NCBI RefSeq assembly: GCF_937997405.1
Contig: NZ_CALKTL010000112.1
Location: 1-10,948, forward strand
DNA length: 10,948 nt
From: an uncultured Campylobacter sp.
GTDB taxonomy: Bacteria > Campylobacterota > Campylobacteria > Campylobacterales > Campylobacteraceae
Direction: 5' to 3'
The position numbers and the translations under genes are program-made. Shown here piece after piece: positions 1 to 6,472 of this stretch (positions within the stretch are counted from its first letter, which is position 1; the number at the start of each line of letters is the position of its first letter). The notes under the pieces were generated by a model. That model was given only the letters and a program-made list of their open reading frames with translations, did no database searches and was not told where the DNA came from.

Positions 1-12
1 TGATTTTTTCAT
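1..12 (-). CDS. 5' end of a gene leaving the window at the left edge
   Basis: Only the first four codons (M-K-K-S) are inside the window, with the ATG at 10-12 on the minus strand. The call rests on the translation signal: AAGGAG lies at 19-24, six bases before the ATG, and an extended -10 lies at 41-49. A lysine-rich start fits either a signal peptide or a cytosolic protein, so no function can be given. The gene lies downstream of hisD on the same strand, 257 bases away and with its own promoter, so it is probably a separate transcription unit. Confidence 0.55.
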
Positions 13-269
13 TTTTCTCTCCTTGTAAAAAATCAGCGAAAGTATATCATTTCGCTTAGTAAATTTGCCTTAAATTTTAATCAAATACGACCGTTTTTTT
101 AAATTTATAGCGCTTTTGAAATTTTAAAATTTTAATCTCGCCGCGACGCTTATATTTTTTAAAATTTAACTCATCTTTAAATTTTAAAATTTCGGCTCTT
201 GGTTTAGCAACAACCGCCGGTGCTCTTTAAAATTCCGACCTTGCCGTCTCTTGGAGCTACAGCGTAAAA
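13..269. other. AT-rich intergenic region with clustered AAATTT
   Basis: No credible gene is seen here. AAATTT occurs eight times (61, 72, 101, 119, 127, 162, 179, 187), and AAATTC once near 220. Two copies of the 14-base palindrome AAATTTTAAAATTT sit at 119-132 and 179-192. There is no convincing rho-independent terminator for hisD, only a weak GC-rich fold near 207-225. Confidence 0.6.
41..49 (-). promoter_or_regulatory. Extended -10 promoter for the left-edge gene
   Basis: On the minus strand this reads TGATATACT, which matches the TGnTATAAT extended -10 typical of Campylobacter sigma-70 promoters at eight of nine bases (n counted as a match). A transcript starting about seven bases downstream would have a short leader that includes the AAGGAG at 19-24. 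No clear -35 is seen, which is normal for this genus. Confidence 0.5.
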
Positions 270-1559
270 TCACTTCTCTTCAAATCTAATCTGCACCGAT
301 TTTTTGTGCGCGCCTAGCCCCTCTGCGTCCGCTAGCGCCATACACACGCCTCCGAGCTCGTCTATGGCGCGTTTATTTAGCGCTATGATCGAGCTTCGTT
401 TGATGAAGTTATAAACCCCCAGAGGCGAGAAAAATCGCGCGCTTCCGCCTGTCGGCAGCGTGTGGTTGGGGCCCGCGAGGTAATCGCCCATCGCCTCGGG
501 CGTGTAGTGACCCAAAAATATCGCGCCTGCGTGGCGTATGCGCGGAAGCAGCTCGTAGGCGTTTTCGGTCGCGATCTCGAGGTGCTCGACCGCAAGCTCG
601 TTCATCAGCTCCACGCACTCGTTCATATCGCGCGCGATGATGATCGCGCCCTTGTTTTGGATGCTGGCGCGAGCGATCGGTTCACGTGCAAGCGTAGGCA
701 GCTCGCGCTCGATATGCTCTGCGACGGCAAGAGCGAATTTTTCATCGTCGCTTATCAAAAAGCTGCTCGCGATCTCGTCGTGCTCGGCTTGGCTGAGCAG
801 ATCCACAGCGATGTTGCGCGGATTTGCCGCGGCGTTTGCGATGATGCCCACTTCGCTAGGGCCCGCGATCATATCGATATTTACGTCGCCGAACACGAGC
901 TTTTTAGCAGTTGCGACGAAGATATTCCCGGGACCCGTGATGACATCGACCTTGCCGATCGTGCGCGTGCCGTATGCCATCGCCGCGATCGCGCTGGCGC
1001 CGCCCACTTTGTAGGCCTTTTTGATCCCCAGCACATGCATAGCCGCAAGCAGTAGCTCATTTACGACGCCGCCCACGGCGGGGGTGCAGACGCTGATATC
1101 CTCTACGCCCGCGACGATTGCGGGGATCGCGTTCATCAGAAGCGAGCTCGGATACGCTGCCTTGCCCCCCGGGATATACAGCCCCGCGCGATCCACGGGC
1201 GTAATTTTTTGCCCGAGCATCGCGCCGCTTGGATCGAAGCTAAACCAGCTTCTCTCAAGCTGCTTTTCATGATAGGCGTAGATGCGCTCGTATGCGACTT
1301 GTAGCGCGTTTTTAAGCTCTGCGGTTAAGCCTTCATACGCAAGACTCATCTGCTCTTGCGTGATAGCCAGATCGCCCTGCACGCGCCATCTGTCAAATTT
1401 CTCAATCTGTTCAGCTAGCGCCTCATCGCCGCGCGCTCTGATATCTTCGATGATACCGCTTACGACGGGCATTACCGATCTCATGTCCGTCTCGCCGCGG
1501 CGCACCAACCTCGCAAATTCCTCTTTGAAATTTGCGTCCGTGCTTTTTAAAATTTTCAT
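270..1559 (-). CDS. hisD: Histidinol dehydrogenase
   Basis: This cytosolic zinc enzyme carries out the last two oxidations of histidine synthesis, L-histidinol to L-histidine, using two NAD+. The protein is 429 residues, normal for the family. Family signatures seen are GLYIPGG at 127-133, GPSEVGIIA near 233-241, SQAEHD at 256-261 and GPNHTLPTGG at 363-372. Residues Gln257, His260, Asp359 and His418 match the four zinc ligands of the E. coli enzyme, and Glu325-His326 match its catalytic pair, so the enzyme looks intact. The ATG is chosen because AAGGAG at 1565-1570 lies five bases upstream. No other his gene lies in the window, so hisD appears to be expressed on its own. The upstream region of about 145 bases is shared with the divergent Sel1-repeat gene. 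Confidence 0.97.
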   Translation of the reverse strand: MKILKSTDANFKEEFARLVRRGETDMRSVMPVVSGIIEDIRARGDEALAEQIEKFDRWRVQGDLAITQEQMSLAYEGLTAELKNALQVAYERIYAYHEKQLERSWFSFDPSGAMLGQKITPVDRAGLYIPGGKAAYPSSLLMNAIPAIVAGVEDISVCTPAVGGVVNELLLAAMHVLGIKKAYKVGGASAIAAMAYGTRTIGKVDVITGPGNIFVATAKKLVFGDVNIDMIAGPSEVGIIANAAANPRNIAVDLLSQAEHDEIASSFLISDDEKFALAVAEHIERELPTLAREPIARASIQNKGAIIIARDMNECVELMNELAVEHLEIATENAYELLPRIRHAGAIFLGHYTPEAMGDYLAGPNHTLPTGGSARFFSPLGVYNFIKRSSIIALNKRAIDELGGVCMALADAEGLGAHKKSVQIRFEEK

Positions 1560-1582
1560 TTTTGCTCCTTGTAATGCTTGGA

Positions 1583-1588
1583 ATTTTA
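1583..1588 (-). promoter_or_regulatory. Possible -10 for hisD
   Basis: The minus strand reads TAAAAT about 13 bases before the hisD RBS. It is a reasonable -10 by position, but no TG extension or -35 is seen and the region is AT-rich, so this is tentative. Confidence 0.25.
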
Positions 1589-1684
1589 ACGCTTTTTGCT
1601 AAATTTCGCCTTTAAGCTCGCGGCTGTATAAATTTAAAGACCTTTTGGGCCCGCCGATTTTCAAAAGATTAAGCGAAAATGAAA

Positions 1685-1690
1685 TAAAAT
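1685..1690 (+). promoter_or_regulatory. Possible -10 for the Sel1-repeat gene
   Basis: TAAAAT sits 16 bases before the GGAG RBS of the Sel1-repeat gene. An alternative is TATAAA at 1627-1632, directly preceded by TG, which would give a leader of roughly 80 bases. The two cannot be separated from sequence alone. Confidence 0.25.
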
Positions 1691-1706
1691 AGCCGAAATT
1701 TTAAAT

Positions 1707-1710
1707 GGAG
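1707..1710 (+). promoter_or_regulatory. RBS that sets the Sel1-repeat gene start
   Basis: GGAG lies six bases before the ATG at 1717. It lies inside the first codons of a longer reading that would start at the ATG at 1705. The internal start is therefore preferred, and it also places a signal peptide at the true N-terminus. Confidence 0.7.
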
Positions 1711-1716
1711 CGATGT

Positions 1717-2757
1717 ATGAAAAAGATATTTTTAGCGCTGATCGCTACGGCGGCCTTATCGCTAGCAGAAGCCATGGCTTTGCCATCGGCGGAACAAGAA
1801 GATCCCGGTATAAGCAGATTACAAAGCGAATGCGATAGCAACAATACCTTAGCATGCGTGAATCTCGCCATGGCATACTATTCGGGCGATGGCGTGAAGC
1901 AGAATTATGAAAAAGCAAGGGAGCTAAATTCTAAAGCCTGTAGTTTGGGCGACGGCTGGGGTTGCACCACCTTGGGGGCGTCATACGAATACGGCAAGGG
2001 CGCGGAGCAAGATTATAAAAAAGCGACCGAACTGTATTCTAAGGCCTGCGACTTAAAAAATAGCATAGCTTGCGGCAATCTGGGTGTTTTATACCACTCA
2101 GGCAAGGGAGTAAAGCAAGATTACCAAAAAGCAACCGAACTGCTTTCCAAGGCTTGCGATTTGCAAGAAGGTGACGGATGCTACAATCTCGGGCTTTTAT
2201 ATGCATCTGGCGAAGGCGTAAAACAGGACTACAAAAAAGCGAGCGAGCTATATTCAAAAGCTTGCGATTTAAAACATGGCGAAAGCTGTCATAATCTTGG
2301 AATTTTATATGAAAAAGGGGAAAGCGTAAAACAAAGCTACCAAAAAGCGAATGAACTATACTCTAGAGCTTGTGAGTTAGAGCTTGCCCAAAGCTGCTAT
2401 AATCTCGGGAATTCATATGAAAATGGTAGTGGCACAAAGCAAAACTACAAAAAAGCATATGAGTTATATTCTAAGGCTTGCGATCTAGGATTAGTCAATG
2501 GGTGCTACAATATGGGAGTCCTATACTATTTGGGCGAGGGCGTAGAGCGAGATTCTAAAAAAGCAAACGAGCTATTTTCGAAGGCTTGTCGCTTGGAATT
2601 TGCCGACGGTTGCTATAATCTTGGGATTTCATATTTCTATGGTGAAGGCGTAAAACAGGATACAAACACTGCAAAAAAATATTTAAATAAGGCTTGCGAT
2701 TTAGGATCTCAAGTCGGTTGCGACGGATATAAAAAGTTAAATGAGCTAGGCTTTTAA
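1717..2757 (+). CDS. Secreted cysteine-rich Sel1-like repeat protein (Hcp family)
   Basis: The protein is 346 residues from the chosen ATG. It opens with Lys-Lys, a hydrophobic stretch and an Ala-rich end (about residues 1-20), which is a typical Sec signal peptide. From Cys39 onward there are eight consecutive 36-residue Sel1-like repeats plus a half repeat. Each begins with Cys-x7-Cys, continues as N-L-G-x-x-Y-x-x-G-x-G-V-K-Q-D-Y-K-K-A, and ends S-K-A. The nine Cys-x7-Cys pairs match the disulfide-bridged helix pairs of Helicobacter Hcp proteins, so a periplasmic or exported disulfide-stabilised solenoid is expected. Hcp proteins have been linked to peptidoglycan or beta-lactam binding and to host responses, but no ligand can be read from this sequence. 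At DNA level the repeats are 108 bases each, starting at 1831. Hand counts give 49 G+C in repeat 1 and 40 in repeat 6, so the array is uneven in composition. Confidence 0.9.
   Translation: MKKIFLALIATAALSLAEAMALPSAEQEDPGISRLQSECDSNNTLACVNLAMAYYSGDGVKQNYEKARELNSKACSLGDGWGCTTLGASYEYGKGAEQDYKKATELYSKACDLKNSIACGNLGVLYHSGKGVKQDYQKATELLSKACDLQEGDGCYNLGLLYASGEGVKQDYKKASELYSKACDLKHGESCHNLGILYEKGESVKQSYQKANELYSRACELELAQSCYNLGNSYENGSGTKQNYKKAYELYSKACDLGLVNGCYNMGVLYYLGEGVERDSKKANELFSKACRLEFADGCYNLGISYFYGEGVKQDTNTAKKYLNKACDLGSQVGCDGYKKLNELGF
1831..2757 (+). repeat. 108-bp tandem coding repeats (8 full, one partial)
   Basis: Units start at 1831, 1939, 2047, 2155, 2263, 2371, 2479 and 2587, with a 63-base partial unit at 2695 that ends with the gene. 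Each encodes one 36-residue Sel1-like repeat. Unit length is strictly constant, with no insertions or deletions, while the DNA has diverged. This argues for old duplications held by protein structure, though unequal recombination could still change copy number. Confidence 0.9.
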
Positions 2758-2764
2758 TTCATTT

Positions 2765-2799
2765 AAATTTTTAAGCCGCCCGTGAGCCTGCTTAAATTT
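2765..2799 (+). terminator. Possible terminator of the Sel1-repeat gene
   Basis: TTTAAGC at 2770-2776 is the exact inverted repeat of GCTTAAA at 2790-2796, and the match extends into AAATTT on both sides with a two-base offset. It begins eight bases after the stop codon. The 13-base loop is GC-rich and the trailing T-run is short, so it is a weak terminator candidate. Confidence 0.35.
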
Positions 2800-2995
2800 A
2801 CAGCTTAAATTAAAAGTCTAAATTTAAACCATATTATCGCGTGGCAGCGCTAAAAGCGCGTCAAAATATGCAGGGCTTAAAATTTATATCCATTCCGCTG
2901 CGGCAGATGCTGCGTAAACGCTGCATAAAATTTAGCGAGCCACTCCCTTTTACGACATTCGTGCCAAAATAAACGGATGCATTCCGCCGCCGTTG

Positions 2996-3016
2996 AAATT
3001 TCAGATGAGCCGTTAA
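2996..3016 (+). repeat. Direct repeat copy 1
   Basis: AAATTTC, four variable bases, then GAGCCGTTAA. It matches 3063-3083 at 17 of 21 positions, with the copies 67 bases apart. Both lie downstream of the stop of the OmpA-domain gene when read on the minus strand. Confidence 0.5.
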
Positions 3017-3062
3017 TTCTTTAGGAATTTTAAAATTTTAAGCTCTTCCTTTTTGCGGACTA

Positions 3063-3083
3063 AAATTTCGAGCGAGCCGTTAA
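3063..3083 (+). repeat. Direct repeat copy 2
   Basis: Second copy of the AAATTTC-N4-GAGCCGTTAA unit. It ends 11 bases before the stop codon of the OmpA-domain gene (3094-3096). Function is unknown. Confidence 0.5.
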
Positions 3084-3093
3084 GGGCGAGCTA

Positions 3094-4116
3094 CTAATTC
3101 GTAGCGTTCGCGTCGAACTGCAAAAATTTCCTGATCTCCTCCATCGCCTCTTTGTTTGAAAGGGTAAATTTTATCTCGATGCGGCGGCTAGCGTCCTTGT
3201 CCTCGACGCCTCTACGCATCACGGGCTGCGTGTAGCTGCGACCGCTGGCGATGAGATATTTTTGCAGTCGCTCGTCTTTATTCCACGAGTTGATGAAATC
3301 CATCACAGCAAACGCCCTGTTTTGCGACAGCTCGAGGTTGTACAAATACCCGCCGTCGCTGTCCGTGTGCCCTTCGATGATGATCTGATCTAAATTTTCG
3401 CGAATTTCATCGTTATTCAAAAGCGTGGTGAAATAGCTCTGCAGCGTCGAGCGGAGCGTCTCTTTGGCGCCCTCTTTCAGCTCGCTTGAGCCTTTGTCGA
3501 AAAGGATCGACGAGCTTAGCGTCATCGCGCCGCTTTCGTTATCGATGCGGATCTTGCCGCCCAGCTTTTCCTTCAGATCGGCGATGATCTTGACCTTCAT
3601 TCCAGTGAGGTTGCGGATGCGGTTTTTCGTGACGTTGAGGTCTTGTAAAATTTTATTAAAATCGCTCTGCTTCTGCGTGAGCTGATCGAGCAAAAAGGCG
3701 ATTTTAAGCTCGTTTTGACTGATCGTAGCGTTGGCGTCGTCGCGCGCTTTTTGCAGAAGCGAGTTGATGTCTAAATTTTCTTTTTTCAGCTTCTCCGCCA
3801 TCTCGGTTAGATCTTCGATCTGTATGAAATAGATGGAATTTTGCTTGCGAAGGTCCGTGTTTTCGATGTTTAGTTTCTCGAGCTGGTCGCTAAAAATTTT
3901 ATTCAGCGCCTCAAGCTCGGCGCTTTTTTTCTCCTGGCTTTGCAGGCTTGCTAGCGCGCTTGAAATTTGACTTTCTTTCTCCTGCAGATTGCTTTGCGTG
4001 AGGAAGTATTTGACGATGATGCCGCCTACTAAAAGCACGAAAACAAAAAGCAGTCCCGCCATCAAATCGGCGTACGCGATCCAAAAGGTCTCTTTTTCTT
4101 CGTTATTCGTTTTCAT
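3094..4116 (-). CDS. MotB/ZorB-like stator protein with OmpA peptidoglycan-binding domain
   Basis: The protein is 340 residues. A short cytoplasmic N-terminus leads into one membrane segment (about 11-38) that begins F-W-I-A-Y-A-D-L-M-A-G. This matches the MotB/ZorB pattern, with Asp17 at the position of the ion-binding aspartate (Asp32 in E. coli MotB). Residues 40-165 are a charged, Leu-rich probable coiled coil. Residues about 195-320 form an OmpA C-terminal domain with GHTDSDG at 249-255, L-S-Q-N-R at 263-267, and Asp308 followed by ASRR, the peptidoglycan diaminopimelate-binding signature. A protein anchored in the inner membrane and reaching the cell wall is inferred. Its start lies inside the end of the channel gene (14-base overlap). 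It lacks a clear RBS, which suggests translational coupling. It corresponds by position to C. jejuni Cj0599. Flagellar MotB is less likely because the motA partner is unlike flagellar MotA and no flagellar genes are nearby. Confidence 0.85.
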   Translation of the reverse strand: MKTNNEEKETFWIAYADLMAGLLFVFVLLVGGIIVKYFLTQSNLQEKESQISSALASLQSQEKKSAELEALNKIFSDQLEKLNIENTDLRKQNSIYFIQIEDLTEMAEKLKKENLDINSLLQKARDDANATISQNELKIAFLLDQLTQKQSDFNKILQDLNVTKNRIRNLTGMKVKIIADLKEKLGGKIRIDNESGAMTLSSSILFDKGSSELKEGAKETLRSTLQSYFTTLLNNDEIRENLDQIIIEGHTDSDGGYLYNLELSQNRAFAVMDFINSWNKDERLQKYLIASGRSYTQPVMRRGVEDKDASRRIEIKFTLSNKEAMEEIRKFLQFDANATN

Positions 4117-5392
4117 CTAAAAGTGCTTTTTCATCGATGCTCGCAAGCGTTTTTCGAAGCTCTTCGATGATGCTTTCGTTGCTCGTTCGCGCAGTGTCCT
4201 CTCCAGCTAAAAGGGCCTTCAAATCCGCGCTTAATCCCTTAAAGCTAGCGTCAATTTTAGCGGCGTAAGCATTCTGTGAACTTGAAATTTCGCCCGCAAA
4301 CCCGCCCAAGGAAGCATTTAGGCTCTTGATTTGAGTGCTTAATGCACTAGTAATGTTAGCCAGCTCGCCTTGCCCGTCCGTTAAAGTCTTAGACTGGCTT
4401 AGATACTGCGCGGAAATTCCGTTTTGAATTTCGATTAGGCTTGCAGACACGGACTTAAGCGCAGATAAAATTTGAGCGAAGCTCTTATCTAGCTCACCGT
4501 GAGCGAGATTTGTCCTTTGGATCATCTCTCCTGCCTTTTCAAGCTCTTCTTGTGTAATCGCCATACTTCGCTTCTCGGCTTCCATCACGCTTTCAAACGC
4601 GCCGATTTTTTCATCGATTAGGCGGTTTAGCCTTTCGGTAAAATTCGTAGAGCTCATCATCGCAAATGAGCGCGAAATTTCAGAATTAGCGTTTAAAATT
4701 TCACTCAGATAGCCCTGTGTTATTTCGTCTTTGTTCCAGAAAAAATTTTTAGTGGAATTTTTGTATTTGATGAGCAGACGCTCATATTTGCTAATGCCTT
4801 TTTTCTCAAAATATATCCACCAAAGCGCCAAAAAGATTCCATAGATCGAGACGTAAAACGCCGTACCTACGCCGCCTAGAAGCTGCGCGATCTCGGTTTC
4901 GAGCCCATCGATATTGCTTGAGGAAAAGTGTGGCATCGAAATCGCAATCGAGATGAAAGTTCCTAAAATTCCAAGCATCGGAAAGACTGCCGACGCGACG
5001 GAAGCGTAGTTTTGATTACGCAGCGAATAGCCGTATTCGTCCACAAAAAGATCAAAGCTGGCATCTGATTTTTTTTTGCCGCCGATACTTAAGAGATTGG
5101 CGACGATGTAATTCTTTAGCTCACGCTTGAAATCATCGATATTATTTTGAAAATTTAAGCAGCCATATTCTGCATTATGACGAGCTAAAATTAGTGCAAT
5201 AATGAGCAAAACTGCAAGCATCAGGATCGAGTGCGTCTCTACCTTCAGCCCGATAAGCCCCAAATAGCCCAGCAAAAACACCACAAAAACCGCAATTGGC
5301 AGAGCTGCGATCTTAAAAAAAACGCCCGCTAACGAGCGCTCCTTCGCCTCAGGTAGCGTGATATCGAGCACTTCGTTATTTGGGCGATCCAT
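4103..5392 (-). CDS. MotA/ExbB/ZorA-like ion channel protein with long cytoplasmic tail
   Basis: The protein is 429 residues with four predicted membrane segments at about 24-48, 55-72, 131-153 and 171-194. Segment 3 contains FPMLGILGTF (137-146) and segment 4 GGVGTAFYVSIYGI (173-186). Both are the Pro/Gly/Thr-rich signatures of MotA/TolQ/ExbB inner-pore helices. Residues about 200-429 are hydrophilic, predicted helical and rich in Ala, Glu, Leu and Ser, and should form a cytoplasmic tail of about 230 residues. That architecture resembles ZorA of the Zorya defence system more than TolQ or ExbB, although the ZorA tail is usually longer. The start follows AGGA at 5399-5402 by six bases and lies one base after the fba stop, so the genes are co-transcribed. 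With the overlapping OmpA-domain gene it probably forms a 5:2-type ion-driven motor. The force acceptor is unknown. By position it matches C. jejuni Cj0598. Confidence 0.82.
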   Translation of the reverse strand: MDRPNNEVLDITLPEAKERSLAGVFFKIAALPIAVFVVFLLGYLGLIGLKVETHSILMLAVLLIIALILARHNAEYGCLNFQNNIDDFKRELKNYIVANLLSIGGKKKSDASFDLFVDEYGYSLRNQNYASVASAVFPMLGILGTFISIAISMPHFSSSNIDGLETEIAQLLGGVGTAFYVSIYGIFLALWWIYFEKKGISKYERLLIKYKNSTKNFFWNKDEITQGYLSEILNANSEISRSFAMMSSTNFTERLNRLIDEKIGAFESVMEAEKRSMAITQEELEKAGEMIQRTNLAHGELDKSFAQILSALKSVSASLIEIQNGISAQYLSQSKTLTDGQGELANITSALSTQIKSLNASLGGFAGEISSSQNAYAAKIDASFKGLSADLKALLAGEDTARTSNESIIEELRKTLASIDEKALLDENE

Positions 5393-5393
5393 A

Positions 5394-6458
5394 TTAGTTC
5401 CTATTTAGGCAATTTAGATTGTCAAATGCGACTTGCAAGCGCGCCACCATACTCTGCTCGCCTGCTCTCAGCCATTTGCGCGGATCGTAGAATTTTTTAT
5501 TCGGTTTATCCTCACCTTCCGGATTGCCGATTTGAGCTTGCAAATAACCGCGATTTTTGGCCTCATAAGCGCGCACGCCGTCCCAAAATGCCCACTGCGT
5601 GTCAGTGTCGATATTCATCTTAACGACGCCGTAGCTCACGGCCGCCTTGATATCGGAGGTCTCGCTGCCACTGCCGCCGTGAAAGACGAAATTTACGGGC
5701 TTTTCGGATTGCAGATTAAATTTTTCGCGGACGAATTTTTGCGAATTTTTTAGAATTTCGGGTCGCAGCACGACGTTGCCCGGCTTATACACGCCGTGGA
5801 CGTTGCCAAAGCTTGCTGCGATACTAAATCTATCGCTGATTTTGCTTAGTCGCTCGTAAGCAAGCGCGACATCTGCGGGCTGGGTGTAAAGCCGCGCATT
5901 ATCGACGCCGGTATTATCGACGCCATCCTCTTCGCCGCCTGTGACGCCAAGCTCGATCTCAAGCGAAATTCCAAGATCGCTTAAAATTTCCAAATACTTC
6001 TCGCAGGTCGCTAAATTTAACTCCAAATCATCCTCGCTAAGATCAAGCATATGTGAGCTAAACAGCGGCACGCCGTGAGCTTTTTTATGAGCGGCATTAG
6101 CTTCGATGAGCTCGTCAATCCACGGAAGCAGCTTCCTTGCGGCATGATCGGTATGCAAAATCACCGCAACGCCATAATGAGCCGCCAAAGCATGCACCTG
6201 GCGCGCGCCTGCGATAGCGCCCAATACTGCGGCATTAGGGCAAGTAGCGCCTGCATAAAACGCCGCGCCGCCGTTGCTAAACTGAATTATTACGGGCGAA
6301 TTTGCGATTTTAGCGCTTTCCAAGACGGCGTTTATGGAATTTGATCCCACTACGTTTACTGCAGGGATCGCAAAGCCCTGCTGCTTCGCATACGCATAGA
6401 CCTTACTTACGTCATCGCCGCTTAAAACGCCCGGTTTTACTATATCTAAAACGCCCAT
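5394..6458 (-). CDS. fba: Class II (zinc) fructose-bisphosphate aldolase
   Basis: This enzyme splits fructose 1,6-bisphosphate into dihydroxyacetone phosphate and glyceraldehyde 3-phosphate, or condenses them in gluconeogenesis. The latter is the main direction expected in campylobacters, which mostly lack glycolytic phosphofructokinase. The protein is 354 residues, close to E. coli FbaA. HTDH at 102-105 supplies catalytic Asp104 and zinc ligand His105. His221 (in NVHGVY) and His260 (in FHGGSG) complete the zinc site. ELGVTGGEEDG at 169-179 and NIDTD at 282-286 are class IIA signatures. AGGAG lies just upstream of the ATG. The gene begins 14 bases after the cbf2-like stop and ends one base before the channel gene, so it sits mid-operon and is probably driven by the cbf2 promoter. 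Confidence 0.97.
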   Translation of the reverse strand: MGVLDIVKPGVLSGDDVSKVYAYAKQQGFAIPAVNVVGSNSINAVLESAKIANSPVIIQFSNGGAAFYAGATCPNAAVLGAIAGARQVHALAAHYGVAVILHTDHAARKLLPWIDELIEANAAHKKAHGVPLFSSHMLDLSEDDLELNLATCEKYLEILSDLGISLEIELGVTGGEEDGVDNTGVDNARLYTQPADVALAYERLSKISDRFSIAASFGNVHGVYKPGNVVLRPEILKNSQKFVREKFNLQSEKPVNFVFHGGSGSETSDIKAAVSYGVVKMNIDTDTQWAFWDGVRAYEAKNRGYLQAQIGNPEGEDKPNKKFYDPRKWLRAGEQSMVARLQVAFDNLNCLNRN

Positions 6459-6472
6459 TTTTAGCTCCTATA

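Larger units (their letters stand above)
2758..3093. other. Convergent intergenic region with small repeats and stem-loops
   Basis: No gene is seen in these 336 bases. Two stem-loops follow the possible terminator. In one, CATATT at 2830-2835 pairs with AATATG at 2865-2870 around an inner GCGC/GCGC. The other is a 20-base near-palindrome at 2907-2926, two 9-base arms around AA with one mismatch. There are nine AAATTT or GAATTT sites. A 21-base direct repeat with 17 matches (AAATTTC, four variable bases, GAGCCGTTAA) occurs at 2996-3016 and 3063-3083. Confidence 0.5.

Noticed and set aside
206..272. Read-through extension of hisD past its TGA
   Set aside because: The in-frame sequence after the stop looks protein-like for about 20 codons, but HisD is already full length with all zinc ligands, so read-through is not needed.
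462..1055. 197-codon plus-strand frame opposite hisD
   Set aside because: It lies entirely antisense to a certain hisD, has no RBS, and is explained by the GC-biased codon use of hisD.
1831..2757. CRISPR-like or VNTR array
   Set aside because: The periodic 108-base pattern is in-frame coding for Sel1-like protein repeats and has no spacer structure.
3015..3029. AATTC/GAATT hairpin as a terminator for the motor operon
   Set aside because: The stem is only five AT-rich pairs and lacks GC content, so it is too weak to call.
3094..5392. A complete Zorya anti-phage system
   Set aside because: Only the motor-like half is present. No ZorC, ZorD or ZorE candidate is adjacent, and the flanking genes are conserved housekeeping genes.
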